A stretch of 64,000 nucleotides of DNA, from the NCBI GenBank assembly GCA_944367045.1, contig CALVWI010000003.1:55311-119310 (forward strand), in the 5' to 3' direction. How positions within the stretch are numbered: position 1 is the first letter of the stretch; each line of letters opens with the position of its first letter. Shown one piece after another: positions 45,810-53,926 of this stretch. This stretch comes from an uncultured Clostridia bacterium. Lineage in GTDB: Bacteria > Bacillota > Clostridia > Christensenellales > Borkfalkiaceae. Made by a program: the position numbers and the translations under genes. A model generated the notes under the pieces. The model made no database searches, had not been told where the DNA came from, and saw nothing but the letters and a program-made list of their open reading frames with translations.

Positions 45810-47936
45810 TTACTTGTTCTCTTCTTCGCCGTCGAGATGAAGGAGCTCTGCGATGGAAGCGCCGCCGTAGCCGCCTTCCTTCCACTCTCTGTACTCTTCC
45901 TCTTCGCCCTCGGGAGCGTTGAAGTTCTTCCTGCCGCCCTTCTTACCCTTGCCGCGGCCGTTCTCTCTGTCGCCGCGCTCAGGACGGTTCTCGGAACGGT
46001 AGTCCTGCTCGGGCTTGGGCTGGAGTGCCTTGATGGAGAGCGTGATGCGCTTCTCTGCAGGGTTGAAGGCGAGGATCTTCGCGTCCACTTCCTCCCCGAT
46101 GGAGAGCACGGACGTGGGATTGTCGAGCCACTCGTGCGAGATCTGGGAGACATGGACGAGGCCGTCGATGCCCTTCTCGAGCTCCACGAATGCGCCGTAG
46201 GAGACGATGCGGACGACCTTGCCGTGGACGATGTCGCCCTCGTGATACTTCTCTGCCGCAAGATCCCAAGGCTGAGGCTGAAGCTGCTTGTAGCCGATGG
46301 AGACCTTCTTCTTCTCGCGGTCGACGTTGAGCACCTTGAACTGATAGCGCTTGCCGATCTCGAGCACATCCGTGACGTTCTTGACGCCCGTCCATGCGAG
46401 GTCGGAGATGTGAGCGAGGCAGTCGAACCCGTTGACGGAGACGAATGCACCGAAGTTGGTCACGCGCTCCACCTTGCCTTCGACGACGTCGCCGACGTGG
46501 ATAGAATCGAAGAATGCCTCTTCTTTCGCGGCCTTGGCAGCCTCGCGTGCTTCCTTCTCTGCTTCAAGGATGACGCGCTGGGATGCGATGATCTCCTTTC
46601 TGCGCTCCTTTCTGATCTCAAGGAGCTTCAGACGAAGCTTCTTGCCGACATACTTCTCAAGGTTGCGCACATAACCGGTGCGGATCTCCCTTGCAGGAAC
46701 GAAAACGGGATAGGTGCCGAGCTCAGCCGTGAGCCCGCCCTTGTTGAAGCCCGTGCAGGTGACGGTGAATTCCTTGCCGTCCTCGATCTCTTTGAGCATC
46801 TCCTCCTCTTCGCGGAGCTTCTTCACCATCTTCTGGGACAGCTTCACACGAGGGGATACTTCCATGACGATGACGTCGATCTCTTCGCCGACCTTTGCCG
46901 CATACTCTTCGCGGCTATATGTTTCGCAGTCAAGCTCTTCTTTCGGGAGCAAAATCTCCAGTTTGCCCGAAGCGGACACATAGACCCCTTCGTCCGTAGC
47001 GGATACGATCTTGACAGTGATCAGCTGACCTTTCTTGTACCGCTCCTCTTTGCCCATCTCCTCAACGACATCCTGCATTGTCGTTGCCTGAACTTCCGCG
47101 TTGCTTTCTTCCATCTTAAAAAGAACCTCCTGAGTTTGCCAATCGGGAGTACTTGCTCCCGCAATGACGCCTACCCTATTAAAAAATTTAATTTTCTCAT
47201 ACTCGAACGCCTCCGCGTTCTGCAGCCAATAGACATGCCTGCAGTTCTTGGTTGCGATCTCGTATAATTTCCCGGTGTTGCTGCTGTTTTTCCCGCCGAT
47301 GACGAGAACAGCCTCAGAGCGGCGGGCGATTTCTTGTGCTTCACGCTGCCGCCATACAGTAGTATAACAAATCGTGTGAAAAATCTCAACTGTTTTTTGA
47401 CACACTTTGCGAAGATTTTCGCACGTTTCCGAAAAACTTTGCTCCGAAAAGGTGGTCTGTGCCACAACGGAGACCTCTTTTTCTGCCAAAATGCTGAAAT
47501 CATCGTCGGGAGAAGAGAAAACGTACGCCTCGCCCCCATCTTTGACCCAGCCGATGAGCCCGACCGTCTCGGGGTGCTCCGCGTGCCCGATGATGACGAT
47601 CGTCCGTCCCTTTTCGCTCTCGCTTTCAACGAGGCGCTGCGAGCGCCGCACGAACGCACAGGTACAGTCGACGACGCGGATGTGTCGCCGCTCACATTCG
47701 AGGAAGGTTCCCTTCCCCACGCCGTGCGAGCGGATGAGCAGCGTCGCCCCCTCGGGAACTTCTTCAACGCTTTCCACCGTGGGGATGCCGCGCGAACGGA
47801 TGCGCTCGACGACATCGGGGTTATGGATGAGCTCGCCGAGGATATAGGTATTCTCGGGCTCCACGGCAAGAGCCGTGTCCACCGCCTTTCTCACGCCCGC
47901 GCAGAAGCCGCAGTATTTTCCGAGCAGCACCTGCAT
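45810..47936 (-). CDS. IspH-ribosomal protein S1 fusion
   Basis: 708 residues. Residues 1 to about 285 are HMB-PP reductase, the last MEP-pathway enzyme, with the three Fe-S cysteines in KYCGFCAGV, DCTCAF and RCR/KNCRH-region plus GELIHNPDV, RSHGVGKG, QTTFSEQ and NSSNTGK. From about 300 follow four S1 RNA-binding domains (KKGQLITVKIVSATDEG, GKEFTVTCTGFNKGG, VGDVVEGKVERVTNFGAF, EGDIVHGKVVRIVSYGAF) and an Arg/Gly/Lys-rich tail. Such IspH-S1 fusions are known in Clostridia. Last gene of the chorismate mutase-Cmk, plsC operon. Confidence 0.95.
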   Translation of the reverse strand: MQVLLGKYCGFCAGVRKAVDTALAVEPENTYILGELIHNPDVVERIRSRGIPTVESVEEVPEGATLLIRSHGVGKGTFLECERRHIRVVDCTCAFVRRSQRLVESESEKGRTIVIIGHAEHPETVGLIGWVKDGGEAYVFSSPDDDFSILAEKEVSVVAQTTFSEQSFSETCENLRKVCQKTVEIFHTICYTTVWRQREAQEIARRSEAVLVIGGKNSSNTGKLYEIATKNCRHVYWLQNAEAFEYEKIKFFNRVGVIAGASTPDWQTQEVLFKMEESNAEVQATTMQDVVEEMGKEERYKKGQLITVKIVSATDEGVYVSASGKLEILLPKEELDCETYSREEYAAKVGEEIDVIVMEVSPRVKLSQKMVKKLREEEEMLKEIEDGKEFTVTCTGFNKGGLTAELGTYPVFVPAREIRTGYVRNLEKYVGKKLRLKLLEIRKERRKEIIASQRVILEAEKEAREAAKAAKEEAFFDSIHVGDVVEGKVERVTNFGAFVSVNGFDCLAHISDLAWTGVKNVTDVLEIGKRYQFKVLNVDREKKKVSIGYKQLQPQPWDLAAEKYHEGDIVHGKVVRIVSYGAFVELEKGIDGLVHVSQISHEWLDNPTSVLSIGEEVDAKILAFNPAEKRITLSIKALQPKPEQDYRSENRPERGDRENGRGKGKKGGRKNFNAPEGEEEEYREWKEGGYGGASIAELLHLDGEEENK

Positions 47937-47939
47937 CGT

Positions 47940-48692
47940 TTATTTCCTCTTGTGTTTCTTGGCCTTCTTGGCGGCCTGTTCCTTGCGGAACCCGTCGCGC
48001 ATCTCGTAGAGCTTGTTCTTGATCTTCTCTTCTGCCGCCTCGTAGTCCTCGGGGGTGAGCTTGCGGCCGTAAAATTCGGAAAGCTCCATCGGCTCGCCGA
48101 ATACGACGTGCGTCTTTTTGAAGAGCTTTGGCCTGTTGCAGATGACGAAGGGAATGACGGGCGTCTTGGTTTTGATGGCAAGCAGTGCGGACCCCCCGCG
48201 GAAGGGTAGGAACTCGTCACTGTCCGTCTTGTTGCGCGTGCCTTCGGGGAACATACTGATCTTCTCCCCGTTCTTGAGGACGCGCATGGAGTCCATCAAG
48301 GTGTGCACGTCGGAGCCGTCGCGCATCGCGCCGATGACCCCCACCTTCTTTGCGACGGGCCCCAAAACAGGCGCGCGCATGATGGAGTCCTTGGCGAGAT
48401 AATGCAGGCCGTCCTTCGTCGTATGGGCGGGATAGAATACGTCCCACAGGCAGTAGTGGTTGCCGACATAGATATATGGCCCGGGGCCGACCTTTTTATA
48501 CCCGTACAGCTTGAACGGATATAAGATCGCGTGGATGGGATAGAAGAAAAAGCGCAGGACGTCCATGAGGCGGATGCGGTGATAGCCGTCCTTTTGGGCG
48601 GGGAACAGCCGCACGCTCTCCTGTTTCTTGCTCTTTTTCTCTTTTTTTGCCTTGACGGGCTTTCCTTCCGCAGAAGAGAGGTTTTCTTCCAT
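47940..48692 (-). CDS. plsC: 1-acyl-sn-glycerol-3-phosphate acyltransferase
   Basis: Phospholipid synthesis, second acylation. 250 residues: GNHYCLWD carries the His-x4-Asp catalytic motif, FPEGTRNK the substrate motif. N-terminal and C-terminal tails are Lys-rich (VKAKKEKKSKKQES, KKAKKHKRK). Its start touches the stop of the preceding cmk fusion (TGATG-type), and it is three bases from ispH-rpsA. Confidence 0.92.
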   Translation of the reverse strand: MEENLSSAEGKPVKAKKEKKSKKQESVRLFPAQKDGYHRIRLMDVLRFFFYPIHAILYPFKLYGYKKVGPGPYIYVGNHYCLWDVFYPAHTTKDGLHYLAKDSIMRAPVLGPVAKKVGVIGAMRDGSDVHTLMDSMRVLKNGEKISMFPEGTRNKTDSDEFLPFRGGSALLAIKTKTPVIPFVICNRPKLFKKTHVVFGEPMELSEFYGRKLTPEDYEAAEEKIKNKLYEMRDGFRKEQAAKKAKKHKRK

Positions 48693-49699
48693 CAGATCTT
48701 CTCCTGGATCCTGCGCTTCAGCTCGGCGAGGACCTCCTCGGGCGTCATGTGAGAGGTGTCGATGAGCACGGCGTCCTCCGCCTTCTTGAGCGGCGCGAGA
48801 GCGCGGGAGGAATCCTGCCTGTCGCGGCGGACGATCTCCTCCTCGAGCTCCTTTTTATCCACTTTATAGCCCTTCGCGGTGAGCTCGTCGTAGCGTCGCT
48901 GAGCACGCACGGCGGGGTCTGCCGTGAGGAAGAACTTGAAGTCCGCCTCGGGCAGCACGAAGGTGCCGATGTCCCTGCCGTCGAGCACACAGCTCATCTT
49001 ATCTGCGATCTCCCGCTGCTTTTCCACCATCTTGAGGCGGACGGCGGGATACTGCGACACCGTGGAGGCTGCCATGGAGACCTCGGGCTCGCGGATGCGC
49101 TCGGAGACATCCTCCCCGTCGAGGACGGTCTTCTGCACGCCGTCTTCATATTTTATCTCGAGGGCGAGATCGCGCATACAGTCGATGACGGCGGTCTCGT
49201 CGGAGATGTCCGTGCCCGTCTTGAGCGCCTTGAGCGCACAGGCGCGGTACATGGCTCCCGTATCCAGATAGAGGATGTTCATGTCCTTGGCGAGGGCCTT
49301 AGCCATCGTCGATTTTCCGCTGCCGGCAGGCCCGTCGATGGCGATGTTGATCTTGGAGGCGATGTCCTTGCGAAGGACGCGTGCCCCGCGCAGGTACACG
49401 TGGTGCGGCGTGATGTTCTTTTCGACGAAGATCATCACGCGGATGCACAGGGGAAGCCCCCCGTCGATGTCAGGCTCCTGCGCAGAGAAGAGCGGGCTCG
49501 TAGCATACCCCGCCTCCCGCGCCGCCTTGGCGGGATAATAGGAATGGATATCGGACGTGCTGGAAAAGACGATACTCAGGATCTCATCGGGATGGAGGGA
49601 GTTGCGGCTCACCGTCTGATCGATGAGCTCCTTCACGGCCTTTCTGATCTCGTCCGCATCGTCATGCACGATGGTCGTCGCGCCGCGGATCACTGTCAT
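48692..49699 (-). CDS. Chorismate mutase (AroH type)-cytidylate kinase fusion
   Basis: 335 residues. Residues 1 to about 112 match the AroH chorismate mutase fold of Bacillus: VIRGATTI with the catalytic Arg, SSTSDIHSYYPAKAAREAG, QEPDIDGGLPLCIRVM with the active-site Glu, Cys and Arg, and VYLRGARVLR. From about 117 a complete CMP kinase follows: IDGPAGSGKSTMAKALAK, YLDTGAMYRA, DGRDIGTFV, RRDRQDSSRA. The linker is only a few residues, so it looks like fusion of two adjacent genes. Both active sites appear intact. Head of the plsC, ispH-rpsA operon. Not a fusion I can place with certainty. Confidence 0.92.
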   Translation of the reverse strand: MTVIRGATTIVHDDADEIRKAVKELIDQTVSRNSLHPDEILSIVFSSTSDIHSYYPAKAAREAGYATSPLFSAQEPDIDGGLPLCIRVMIFVEKNITPHHVYLRGARVLRKDIASKINIAIDGPAGSGKSTMAKALAKDMNILYLDTGAMYRACALKALKTGTDISDETAVIDCMRDLALEIKYEDGVQKTVLDGEDVSERIREPEVSMAASTVSQYPAVRLKMVEKQREIADKMSCVLDGRDIGTFVLPEADFKFFLTADPAVRAQRRYDELTAKGYKVDKKELEEEIVRRDRQDSSRALAPLKKAEDAVLIDTSHMTPEEVLAELKRRIQEKI

Positions 49700-49732
49700 A
49701 ATTTTTCCTCACAGATTCATTGGTATGCTTCC

Positions 49733-49761
49733 ATTATAAAGGATAGCGCCCGTAAAGTCAA
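49733..49761 (-). promoter_or_regulatory. SigmaA promoter of the chorismate mutase-Cmk operon
   Basis: Minus strand TTGACT (49761-49756), 17 bp, TATAAT (49738-49733); 33-base leader with GAGGAA before the ATG. Confidence 0.85.
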
Positions 49762-49762
49762 A

Positions 49763-51007
49763 TCATTCGTTCAAATTTCCGTTCTCATGAGCGGCGGCGC
49801 GTCCCGCAGTCCAGCCCGTCGAGAAGGCGATCTGCAGATTGAACCCGCCCGTGAAGGCGTCGACGTCGAGTACCTCGCCCGCAAAATATACGTCCTTTTC
49901 AAGCTTGCTCTCCATCGTCTTAGGGGAGACCTCCTTGAGATCCACCCCGCCTGAGGTCACGACAGCCTCGGAAAAGCTGCGAAGGGAGACGGGCTCGACG
50001 GGGAAATTTTTGAGCACTTTTACGAGGCCTGCGCGCTCCTCTCTCGTCACGGCGTTCGCCTGTTTCGTGGGAGAGATGTTTGCTGCATTCAGGACGGGGA
50101 TACACAGGGCGGCGGGCAAGAGGCCGCGCATGACGTTCTTCATTTGCTCATTCTTGCGCTCGGTGAGATCGCGCACGAGGCGGGCGTTGAGCGTCTCCGT
50201 GTCGAGCGCGGGCTTGAAATCGATGAAGAGTTCGATCTCCTTTAAGGGAAGGCGGTTGATGAGCGCGGAGAGCGTTAATACGAGCGGCCCGCTGATACCG
50301 TAGTGCGTCAGGAGCATCTCGCCCTGCTCGGAGAAGATGACCTTCCCTCCGCGCTTTGCGAAGAGACAGACGTTCTTTAAGGAGACGCCCTGCAGCTTGG
50401 AAAAATCGCCCTTGCAGTTGATCCCGACGAGGGACGGCACGCAGGGCACGATCTTGTGACCGAGCTCCTTTGCAAAGTGCAGCCCGTCTCCCGTGGAGCC
50501 CGTCGAAGGGTATGAGAGCCCGCCCGTCGCAATGATGACGGCATGGCAGGAATAGGTGGCTTTATCGGATACTATGTCACGCATAGTACTATGCAAAACG
50601 CCGATTTCCTTCACATATTCGTTCAAATGGATGCAAACCCCCGCCGAAAGGCAGGCTCTTTCCAACATTTTGGTGACGTCGCTCGCATGGTCGGAGACGG
50701 GAAACACCCTGTTCCCCCGCTCCACCTTGACGGGAAGAGAGAAGCGTTCGCACAGCTCCATCATCCTTTCGGGCGGGAACGCCCAGACGGCGCCCGTCAG
50801 AAATTTGCCGCCGTGAACGACGTTCCCCAAAAATTCATCGGGCGGGCAGTCGTTGGTGAGATTGCACCTGCCCTTCCCCGTGATGTAGATCTTCTTTCCA
50901 AGTTTTTCGTTTCTTTCTAAAAGCGTCACCTCGGCGCCCTCACTCGCAGCCGCATAGGCCGCCATGAGCCCCGCTGCGCCGCCGCCGATGACCACGACCT
51001 TTCTCAT
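49763..51007 (-). CDS. FAD-dependent oxidoreductase, HI0933/BaiN family, with in-frame palindromic element
   Basis: 414 residues. FAD-binding GGGAAGLMAAYAAASEGAEV at the N-terminus, KLGKKIYITGKGRCNLTN (family hallmark), ATGGLSYPSTGSTGDG, and FAGEVLDVDAFTGGFNLQ near the C-terminus. Substrate is unknown for most members. Residues 138-146 read LHSTMRDIV and are encoded by a copy of the palindromic element (50565-50597); the following VSDKATYSCHAVIIATGG restores the family pattern. Own promoter upstream; sits directly before the cmk-operon promoter. Confidence 0.92.
   Translation of the reverse strand: MRKVVVIGGGAAGLMAAYAAASEGAEVTLLERNEKLGKKIYITGKGRCNLTNDCPPDEFLGNVVHGGKFLTGAVWAFPPERMMELCERFSLPVKVERGNRVFPVSDHASDVTKMLERACLSAGVCIHLNEYVKEIGVLHSTMRDIVSDKATYSCHAVIIATGGLSYPSTGSTGDGLHFAKELGHKIVPCVPSLVGINCKGDFSKLQGVSLKNVCLFAKRGGKVIFSEQGEMLLTHYGISGPLVLTLSALINRLPLKEIELFIDFKPALDTETLNARLVRDLTERKNEQMKNVMRGLLPAALCIPVLNAANISPTKQANAVTREERAGLVKVLKNFPVEPVSLRSFSEAVVTSGGVDLKEVSPKTMESKLEKDVYFAGEVLDVDAFTGGFNLQIAFSTGWTAGRAAAHENGNLNE
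50565..50597 (-). repeat. Palindromic element copy 6, inside the BaiN-type gene
   Basis: On the minus strand TTTGCATAGTACTATG, CGT, GACATAGTATCCG. The spacer is CGT instead of TCA, so the encoded peptide is LHSTMRDIVS. The GACATAGTATCC half matches copy 4. Confidence 0.9.
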
Positions 51008-51033
51008 CGCTCTCTCCGTTGTATTTTTACCTC

Positions 51034-51062
51034 ATTTTAGCGGAAAATACGCGCTTTGTCAA
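51034..51062 (-). promoter_or_regulatory. SigmaA promoter of the BaiN-type gene
   Basis: Minus strand TTGACA (51062-51057), 17 bp, TAAAAT (51039-51034). Confidence 0.82.
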
Positions 51063-51087
51063 GCAACGGAACTTTTCATTCCGCATG

Positions 51088-51113
51088 CAAAAGGGAGAGC
51101 TTTAAGCCCTCCC
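51088..51113 (-). terminator. Rho-independent terminator of spoIVA
   Basis: Minus strand GGGAGGGC/GCTCTCCC with a TTAAA loop and TTTT tail. Confidence 0.8.
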
Positions 51114-51119
51114 CTCTTT

Positions 51120-52586
51120 TTAAATGAGAATGCAGATGACGCCGCCCTTTCCCTCGTTGACGATGCGCGTCACCGTGCGGCGCATCTTCTTCTGCACGTT
51201 CTCCGCCATCGAGCGGTTCTTGATGTAGAGCTCATCGCCGAGAAGCTCCTTGAGCGTCTTGCCGAACATATTGGTATTCCACGCGGTCTCGGGGCGGGTC
51301 GCCATGTTCTCCGCGAGCGTCTTTGCGAAGGCCTCGCTTTGTTCCTCGTTGCCGAGTGCCGGCCGCACCTCGCCGCTGAGATCCACGCGGATGATGTGAT
51401 AGCTCGGGGCGTCCGCGTGCAGGTCGACGCCGATGCGACCACCCTTCTTGACGACTTTGGGCTCCCGAAGGTCCATCTCGTCCTCCTCGGGCGGCACGAT
51501 GCCATAGCCGTAGTCTCTTGCGTCCTCAAAGGCCTTCCCGACGCGCTCATACAGCTTTTTGGCGTCTTTTAAGGAGGCGACATAGTTCATGAGGGCATAA
51601 TCGTCGCCGATCTCCGTTCCGCACATCTCGCCGAGAACGCGGTAGAACGCCCCCTCCTTGGCCTCGGTCTTGACGTTCGCCCTTCCCGTCGCGGGCTCCA
51701 ATTTGACGCTGACGGGCGGAGAGAGCCGCTCGCTGCCGTTAAAGAGCGTGTCTAAAAGCGCACAGTCGCTCATCTTGGTGATGCGGGAGGCGACCTGTCG
51801 AATGGAGTCGAGCGCCTCCGAGATGATGGGCGAATCGGCGTCAAAGACGCGCATCCACTCGGGAAGTTCGACGTCCACGGTGAGCACGGGGAATTCGTAG
51901 AGGACGCGCTCCAAAACGAGCGTCAGTTCCTCCCGCCCCATCTTCTCGGCATTGACGCAAAGCACCGGGGAGGCGTACTTCTCCTCTAAAGCGGAACGCA
52001 GTTCCTCGCAATTCTCGGGCTCGCGGCAGTTCAAGAGGATGACGAAGGGCTTTTCGATCTCCTTCATCTCGGCGATGCACCGTGCTTCGGCGTCCTCATA
52101 TTCCGCACGCGAGAGGCCCGTGACCGAGCCGTCCGTCGTCATTACGATGCCGATGGTCGAGTGATCGCGCATCACCTTGCGCGTCCCCTCTTCCGCCGCC
52201 TCCTGGAAGGGCATGGGTGTCTCGCTCCACGGGGTCTTGACGAGGCGCGGCTGACCGTCCTCCTCGAATCCCGCCGCCCCCTGCACGGGGAATCCCACGC
52301 AGTCGACGAGCCGAACGTTTGCCGTCGCCCTTCCGAAGGTGACGGGAATGGCCTCCTCGGGCACGAACTTGGGTTCCGTCGTCATCACCGTCCGTCCCGA
52401 GGCAGCCTGCGGGAGTTCATCGATCATGCGCTGGCGCTTGCTGCCCTCCGCTTCGGGAAGCACGAGCTCCTCCATGAACCGCTTGATAAACGTCGATTTG
52501 CCCGTCCTCACGGGTCCCACGACACCGATATAGATCTCTCCGCCCGTGCGCGCGGCAATGTCCTCATAAACGCCGATATCTTCCAT
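51120..52586 (-). CDS. spoIVA: Stage IV sporulation protein A
   Basis: ATPase that polymerises on the forespore surface and anchors coat and cortex assembly. 488 residues: MEDIGVYEDIAARTGGEIYIGVVGPVRTGKST with the P-loop, MTTEPKFVPEEA and VRLVDCVGFPV (switch region), and the conserved C-terminal end GKGGVICILI-like. Monocistronic with a good SigmaE promoter. Confidence 0.97.
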   Translation of the reverse strand: MEDIGVYEDIAARTGGEIYIGVVGPVRTGKSTFIKRFMEELVLPEAEGSKRQRMIDELPQAASGRTVMTTEPKFVPEEAIPVTFGRATANVRLVDCVGFPVQGAAGFEEDGQPRLVKTPWSETPMPFQEAAEEGTRKVMRDHSTIGIVMTTDGSVTGLSRAEYEDAEARCIAEMKEIEKPFVILLNCREPENCEELRSALEEKYASPVLCVNAEKMGREELTLVLERVLYEFPVLTVDVELPEWMRVFDADSPIISEALDSIRQVASRITKMSDCALLDTLFNGSERLSPPVSVKLEPATGRANVKTEAKEGAFYRVLGEMCGTEIGDDYALMNYVASLKDAKKLYERVGKAFEDARDYGYGIVPPEEDEMDLREPKVVKKGGRIGVDLHADAPSYHIIRVDLSGEVRPALGNEEQSEAFAKTLAENMATRPETAWNTNMFGKTLKELLGDELYIKNRSMAENVQKKMRRTVTRIVNEGKGGVICILI

Positions 52587-52612
52587 ACGACCCTCCGCCT
52601 GTTTTCTTCTCT

Positions 52613-52641
52613 ATCGTATGGTGAATGGGGCGCGAATATGA
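52613..52641 (-). promoter_or_regulatory. SigmaE-type promoter of spoIVA
   Basis: Minus strand TCATATT (52641-52635), 14 bp, CATACGAT (52620-52613). Same spacing and near-identical elements as before spoIIIAA. Confidence 0.8.
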
Positions 52642-52652
52642 ATGAAAGTACG

Positions 52653-52680
52653 AAAAAGGCGGCCTCTCAAAGGGACCGCC
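52653..52680 (-). terminator. Rho-independent terminator of the cupin gene
   Basis: Minus strand GGCGG-TCCC / GAGG-CCGCC stem with TTTTT tail. It overlaps the upstream side of the spoIVA promoter. Confidence 0.75.
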
Positions 52681-52686
52681 ATGTGT

Positions 52687-53106
52687 TCAAAGTGCGTTGT
52701 AGTCCTCGTCCTCGACGGCTTCCAGCCATTCGTTCTTGGTCTCTTCGCCGGGGACTTCGACGGCGATGTGCGAGAACCAGCTGTCCTTCTTCGCGCCGTG
52801 CCAGTGTTTGACGTTCGCAGGAATGACGACGACATCGCCCGGCTTCAAGCTGCGGGCGGGAAGCCCCCATTCCTGATACCAGCCCTCCCCCGCGACGCAG
52901 AGGAGCAACTGTCCGCCGCCCGACTTTGCGCGGTGGATGTGCCAATTATTGCGGCAGCCGGGCTCGAACGTCACATTTGCCATGAAGGGCGAGACCCCTG
53001 CTGGCGTGAGCGGGTTTAAGTAGGACTTCCCGATGAAGAACTCTGCGAATGCGCTGTTCTCCTGTCCGATGCCGAAGATGTTTTCCTTTTCAAATTGTTT
53101 ATCCAT
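52687..53106 (-). CDS. Cupin-domain protein
   Basis: 139 residues from ATG 53106 (MDKQFEKENIFGIG). The metal-binding His pair is NNWHIHRAKSGGGQ, with Gln in place of the usual Glu, and VKHWHGA supplies the last His. Cupins of this kind are commonly paired with carboxymuconolactone decarboxylase-like proteins, as here (11 bases from the next gene). Substrate unknown. Confidence 0.85.
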   Translation of the reverse strand: MDKQFEKENIFGIGQENSAFAEFFIGKSYLNPLTPAGVSPFMANVTFEPGCRNNWHIHRAKSGGGQLLLCVAGEGWYQEWGLPARSLKPGDVVVIPANVKHWHGAKKDSWFSHIAVEVPGEETKNEWLEAVEDEDYNAL

Positions 53107-53117
53107 CGTATCACCTC

Positions 53118-53870
53118 TCAAGATAAAATTTCTTTTGCGCAATTTAAGGCGTTAAACAGGCGCGGAACGCCCATATAGGGCATGGCGTGGACGAGGGCGC
53201 AGACGATTTTCTCCTTCGTGCAGCCCGTCTTTAACGCCCCTTCGACGTGCGAGCGCACCTGCATCTCCGCGCCGCCCATCGCCGCCAGCATGACGACGGT
53301 GAGGAGCTCCCGCGTCTTGCGGTCGAGGCCCTTGCGCGTCATATAGTCGGAAAAGCAGAACTCGGTGAGAAAGCGCGGTACGGCCTCCGCAAATTCGCCC
53401 GGAAGCCAAGCGTAGCGCTCCTTGATCTCATCGCCGTAGACGGGCTCCTGCATGGCAAGGCCGCGTGCGTATCGGTTTTCTTCCGTCACCGTCTCGCAAT
53501 TTTCAAGCGGAAGAGAGATGTCGTTTTGTTCGAACACCTCGTCTATCGCAGCAATGGCATTCAGCGTCTTGGGGAAGCCGATGAAGGGCGCGCACTCGTA
53601 GATGGCCTCTCGGATCTCAACGGGCGTGAGACCGACGTGCAGGCAGGCACCCGTGTGCGCTTTGAGCTGCGGGAGCGTCTGATTGACCGCAAGTACGGTG
53701 ATGGTGATGAGCTCGCGCATCTTGTCGTCGAGAGAGCCCGTATAGCTCACCTCGCCGAAGATGAAGCGCTGCAGAAGGCGCATGAATTCAGCGTCATTCC
53801 CCTCGTTTCCTGCGGGCTCTCCGCCGAACAGCTGCTTGAATTTTGCTCTGCACTTTTCAATTCTGTCCAT
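53118..53870 (-). CDS. Carboxymuconolactone decarboxylase-like protein, two domains
   Basis: 250 residues, two AhpD-like repeats: LDDKMRELITITVLAVNQTLPQLKAHTGACL and GLDRKTRELLTVVMLAAMGGAEMQVRSHVEGAL, each followed by an IREAIYECAPFIGFPK or IVCALVHAMPYMGVPR segment. The CxxC peroxidase motif of AhpD is absent. Probably an enzyme of small-molecule metabolism together with the cupin; true decarboxylase activity is not implied. Confidence 0.85.
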   Translation of the reverse strand: MDRIEKCRAKFKQLFGGEPAGNEGNDAEFMRLLQRFIFGEVSYTGSLDDKMRELITITVLAVNQTLPQLKAHTGACLHVGLTPVEIREAIYECAPFIGFPKTLNAIAAIDEVFEQNDISLPLENCETVTEENRYARGLAMQEPVYGDEIKERYAWLPGEFAEAVPRFLTEFCFSDYMTRKGLDRKTRELLTVVMLAAMGGAEMQVRSHVEGALKTGCTKEKIVCALVHAMPYMGVPRLFNALNCAKEILS

Positions 53871-53881
53871 AGTTCCCTCCT

Positions 53882-53926
53882 AAAAAATACGCAGAGGCGG
53901 ACGCACTGAAACCTGCTCAGGCGTCC
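53882..53926 (-). other. Hairpin between the helical-repeat gene and the CMD gene
   Basis: Minus strand GGACGC-CTGA / TCAG-T-GCGTCC hairpin, then an ATTTTTTA tract about ten bases later and the AGGAGG of the CMD gene. Could be a weak terminator or an attenuator. Confidence 0.35.

Noticed and set aside
45786-47267. 493-codon plus-strand frame opposite ispH-rpsA
   Set aside because: Repeating antisense of S1 domains; contains the terminator of the real gene.
48692-49699. Sequencing frameshift artefact creating the chorismate mutase-Cmk fusion
   Set aside because: A single uninterrupted frame with both domains intact, and no stop or start with ribosome-binding site between them; still worth confirming by read data.
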